39,948 nt of DNA from positions 1 to 39,948 of IMG/VR virus record IMGVR_UViG_3300028557_000085; one strand, 5' to 3'. The translations under genes were made by a program, and so were the position numbers. The notes under the pieces are model-generated. The model searched no databases and was not told the origin of the DNA. It saw only the letters and a program-made list of their open reading frames with translations. Positions within the stretch are counted from its first letter, which is position 1; the number at the start of each line of letters is the position of its first letter. Below are positions 37,606-39,948 of this stretch, in pieces. This DNA comes from a virus.

Positions 37606-38765
37606 GGGGCAAAAAACACGGCATTATTTAGTCCGACAATTTCAAAACTTCCGCCAGTGTTGGTGGAGAGGCCGACTAGTCCAAACGTAAAGCAGGTTTG
37701 GTTTGTCGAAGCAACCATAGGGCCGTTGCTATATGTGACAGTGGCGTTTGTTGGTTTCTGTAAGGCCGCGCTAGTTGCGGAATTTCTTTCGGCATAATAA
37801 ATGTCGCCCGTCCCGTTGGTTTTGTGGTCAATCCACAAACCGAAGCCTAATGGCGATGCCGAAGTGGTAATTGTGGCGGCGTTGGTTGTGACTACATTTG
37901 CCTTGGAAACTAGAACTTCAGCGTTGGTGGCATCAACCCAGTTAAGAGCAACCCAATGGCCATTGGTGGGCAGATCGTTGTCGCCTGCGCCAGCGCCAAA
38001 AACCAAAAAAGCGCGCGCAACGTTGTTGGTTACTTGGTTCTTGGCGCCCATAACAGCTAAACTCATTGGGCGAGACCAATCTATACCAAAGGTTCCCTCC
38101 GTTCCGTTCCACGGCCCTTGCCTGTTGACTCTGACCGAGGCAAAGCTGTTGGTGCTTCCATTTACAATCCTCACATTGATTCGACCTTCGGTAATGGGGC
38201 CAGCGTGGACAGCGGTTCCGGGGCCGCTTATATGCGAGGCCATAGCGTATGCCAAATCTCTAAACCGATTCGGCGCGTGCATAATGTAGTCAACCATGCG
38301 CGTGTCGGTTAAATCCCGCGTCATCAAACTGTCCGCACTGATCGCCGTCTGATGCGGTGCGATGTTGCCCACGCCGTTTAGGGTGGCGTTGCCGTTTATG
38401 GTGACGTTGGTGGCGAAGGTGGCGGCGTTACTGACTCCGAGGGTTCCGGTGGCCGTGATGTTGCCGAATGTGACGGCGTTGGTTGTGCCGAGGCCGAGGT
38501 TGGTGCGGGTGGTGGCGGCGGCATTGCCAGAAAACAGAATACTTCCCTCATCCACAAAAACCGTGCCAGCATCCACTTGGACAAACTGAACGTGATTCCA
38601 CTCCCCAAGGCCGATCGCCGTAGCAGCCGCCGCAGCATTGGTCGCCGTGAGCACCGCACGCCCGGTCGCCGTGGCGTCCGTGATATTGACCGAGGTCGGC
38701 GGGTTGTCGATCTGGCCGTAGGCGGTGCCGGCGGCCAGCAGTAGGATGGTGAGCAGGCGGTTCAT
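37602..38765 (-). CDS. fibre-like protein with signal peptide, copy B (387 aa)
   Basis: The start ATG 38765 begins the signal peptide MNRLLTILLLAAGTAYG; an upstream in-frame extension would overlap the 105-aa gene and is rejected. The same repeats as copy A follow (TRTNLGLGTTNAVTFGNIT, NATLNGVGNIAP), but one TNVTING-to-TNVTIDG unit of 28 residues is missing, and the segment near residues 45-75 differs. The C-terminal half is unrelated to copy A. It has FRDLAYAMASHISGPGTAVH, INVRIVNGST, LSLAV-type strands and GGSFEIVGLNNAVFF, a beta-rich fibre head. Two alleles with a shared base and swapped tips strongly suggest a receptor-binding protein. It ends with an ATGA overlap. Confidence 0.7.
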   Translation of the reverse strand: MNRLLTILLLAAGTAYGQIDNPPTSVNITDATATGRAVLTATNAAAAATAIGLGEWNHVQFVQVDAGTVFVDEGSILFSGNAAATTRTNLGLGTTNAVTFGNITATGTLGVSNAATFATNVTINGNATLNGVGNIAPHQTAISADSLMTRDLTDTRMVDYIMHAPNRFRDLAYAMASHISGPGTAVHAGPITEGRINVRIVNGSTNSFASVRVNRQGPWNGTEGTFGIDWSRPMSLAVMGAKNQVTNNVARAFLVFGAGAGDNDLPTNGHWVALNWVDATNAEVLVSKANVVTTNAATITTSASPLGFGLWIDHKTNGTGDIYYAERNSATSAALQKPTNATVTYSNGPMVASTNQTCFTFGLVGLSTNTGGSFEIVGLNNAVFFAP

Positions 38766-38767
38766 CT

Positions 38768-39085
38768 TTAGATTCCTTCTTTGGCGACGAACTTTTTGGA
38801 TGTGCTGCTGCAACGGACAAAAAGCTCCTGCGATGGCACCCAAGCAGCATTGAACGTCACGGAGCCACCGGGTTGCACCTGAATGCCTTCGTCGTCCGAG
38901 GCGGTTTGTCCAAAGTCGATGCGCATCAGCGTGTCGGAAATGTTCTGGAACACTAAGTAAGTCCGGCTTGCGTTAGCGGGCATAACTGATTGCGTGCCAG
39001 CGGCTGCCGTGGTGACGGCCGTGCTGCTGCTGTAGTCAATGACATTGCCGGTGGATGGTTTAGTTTTTACGTTAGGGAAGCCCAT
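38768..39085 (-). CDS. small putative virion protein, copy B (105 aa)
   Basis: This is the homologue of 917-1234 and the same length; MGFPNVKTKPSTGN, RTYLVFQNISDTLMRI and PGGSVTF are shared, while residues 16-33 and 57-68 differ. It lies 2 nt before fibre copy B. The function is unknown. Confidence 0.7.
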   Translation of the reverse strand: MGFPNVKTKPSTGNVIDYSSSTAVTTAAAGTQSVMPANASRTYLVFQNISDTLMRIDFGQTASDDEGIQVQPGGSVTFNAAWVPSQELFVRCSSTSKKFVAKEGI

Positions 39086-39101
39086 AGGTTTTAGTAGTTG
39101 G

Positions 39102-39722
39102 TTAGTATTGCGAGACCTGCGCGGTCCATCGGCGGGTTTGCTTTTGCTGGTAGGTGAATTTCTCGGTCTCCTTGACGATGCTCAGTTCGGCCCGGCCATA
39201 CATGACCTGCGCTTTGTCGAGCTGACCGTCCTCGGTCAAAAGGTCGCCGGTGAGGGAGAATTTGAGGTAGTCGGCCAAAATCTGCGGGACCGTCTGCGCG
39301 AGGGCCGTGGCGAGCACGGTCGATATGACCGTGGGCGGCAGCCGGAATTTGACGTAAATGGTGTCGGGGCAGTCGCTGGGCAACCGGATCTTATCGAGGT
39401 CGAGACTGAACGCGATTTCTCTCGGGGCTGCGTGTGTATGCGGATTGTCTTGAAACACGCTAAACACGTCGCCGATCTCAGTCTCGCTGGCTTGCGCGAG
39501 GTCGATATAAATGTCCTCGTCCACTCCGGTCTGGGTGGTCCGCTCTTCGGTGCGCGTGAGGTCGGGCCAATCGTAAAACTCCCACGCATCCCGAAGGTGG
39601 CTGGCAAGGTTATCCACCATGATCGTCTTGGTGGTCGTGGGCAGATTGTCGATGCTGCTGCCATCCAAGCCAGCGCGGCTGGCGGCGTTGGTCACGATGC
39701 TGGAGACGGTCACGGTTTTCAT
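39102..39722 (-). CDS. head-tail adaptor-like protein, copy B (206 aa)
   Basis: This is the homologue of 1251-1871 at exactly 37,851 bases' distance and equal length. Most of the sequence is identical; patches at about 70-110 differ (LAQASETEIGDVFSV versus LAQVDKPEIGDVFSV). ATG 39722 overlaps the TGA of the 92-aa homologue. Confidence 0.6.
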   Translation of the reverse strand: MKTVTVSSIVTNAASRAGLDGSSIDNLPTTTKTIMVDNLASHLRDAWEFYDWPDLTRTEERTTQTGVDEDIYIDLAQASETEIGDVFSVFQDNPHTHAAPREIAFSLDLDKIRLPSDCPDTIYVKFRLPPTVISTVLATALAQTVPQILADYLKFSLTGDLLTEDGQLDKAQVMYGRAELSIVKETEKFTYQQKQTRRWTAQVSQY

Positions 39723-39948
39723 TGCGCGGCCTCCTTGATCACGATGATCTGCGCGGCCTTCCCGGCGAAGGTGTAGTCGCTGTCGCGGTTGACGTTGCCA
39801 GCAGCCGACCGGACGTAGACTCCGGGCGAATGCCGGTTGTAGAGCGGGATGCCGGAACCAGCCAGAACACGCCAAGCCGAGCCAACCGGCGCCGAGGAAT
39901 CCAGCGGCAGGTCAGCGTAGGTGCCCACCTCGCGGGCCAGCGGCGCGG
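39719..39948 (-). CDS. small virion-associated protein, copy B (partial, runs off the right edge)
   Basis: The frame runs from the right edge to TGA 39719, reading PLAREVGTYADLPLDSS to KEAAQ, nearly identical to 1871-2149 except the extra C-terminal Gln caused by a TAA-to-CAA change. Its start lies outside the window. Confidence 0.65.
   Translation of the reverse strand, partial: APLAREVGTYADLPLDSSAPVGSAWRVLAGSGIPLYNRHSPGVYVRSAAGNVNRDSDYTFAGKAAQIIVIKEAAQ

Larger units (their letters stand above)
38766..39948. repeat. right copy of the end block (collinear with 915-2097)
   Basis: Partner of 915-2097. The homology continues leftward into the fibre genes, where it becomes mosaic, and stops at the window's right edge. 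Confidence 0.85.

Overview
The window is a tailed-phage genome, or nearly all of one, with high G+C content and dense, mostly overlapping genes. Almost every gene is on the minus strand; one short operon (about 21.4-23.5 kb) is on the plus strand. Portal, major capsid protein of the SU10/DUF5309 type, scaffold, large terminase, a T7 gp2.5-like single-strand-binding protein, a DnaB-like helicase and a very large internal virion protein point to a short-tailed phage (podovirus). There is no tail sheath, tube or tape-measure gene of the long-tailed kind. No DNA polymerase, primase, RNA polymerase or recognisable repressor is present, so it would rely on the host replisome and transcription. Lipoproteins with a clear lipobox suggest a Gram-negative host. 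Many starts lack a Shine-Dalgarno sequence and carry A/T- or A/C-rich leaders, which fits hosts such as Verrucomicrobiota or Bacteroidota, but the host cannot be fixed from this sequence.

Layout, left to right (minus-strand genes are transcribed right to left): 1-2.4 kb fibre-like gene, small virion genes and a head-tail adaptor-like gene; 2.4-7.4 kb portal, a 111-aa protein, a decoration-type protein, capsid and scaffold; 7.4-7.9 kb a leader with hairpins; 7.9-11.9 kb small genes, large terminase and a HExxH protein; 11.9-18.6 kb replication and recombination (RecB/Cas4-like nuclease, gp2.5-like SSB, Holliday-junction-resolvase-like protein, DnaB helicase, PD-(D/E)XK protein, winged-helix initiator with iterons inside it, HNH nuclease); 18.6-21.3 kb HTH proteins and a C5-cytosine methyltransferase whose gene is open in two frames; 21.3-21.6 kb a divergent control region; 21.6-23.5 kb a rightward operon of small unknown genes ending in a lipoprotein; 23.5-24.2 kb a broken integrase beside the 5' half of a tRNA-Thr gene (a relic attachment region); 24.2-36.1 kb internal virion and tail proteins, with a PAPS-reductase/YkgJ pair embedded; 36.1-37.6 kb lysis genes; 37.6-39.9 kb a second, diverged copy of the fibre/105-aa/adaptor/92-aa block found at the left end.

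The two end blocks are collinear at a constant offset of 37,851 bases over 1,183 bases without an indel, but differ in patches, and the fibre C-termini are unrelated. The simplest reading is a circular or terminally redundant genome of about 37.9 kb whose assembly closed on a different strain variant at the host-recognition module; a real duplication is the alternative. The replication block would act at the iteron origin with host polymerase; terminase, portal, scaffold and capsid build and fill the head; the 206-aa adaptor, 666-aa tail protein and the 1652/327/160-aa proteins form the tail and ejection apparatus; holin-like, lipoprotein and amidase genes lyse the cell.
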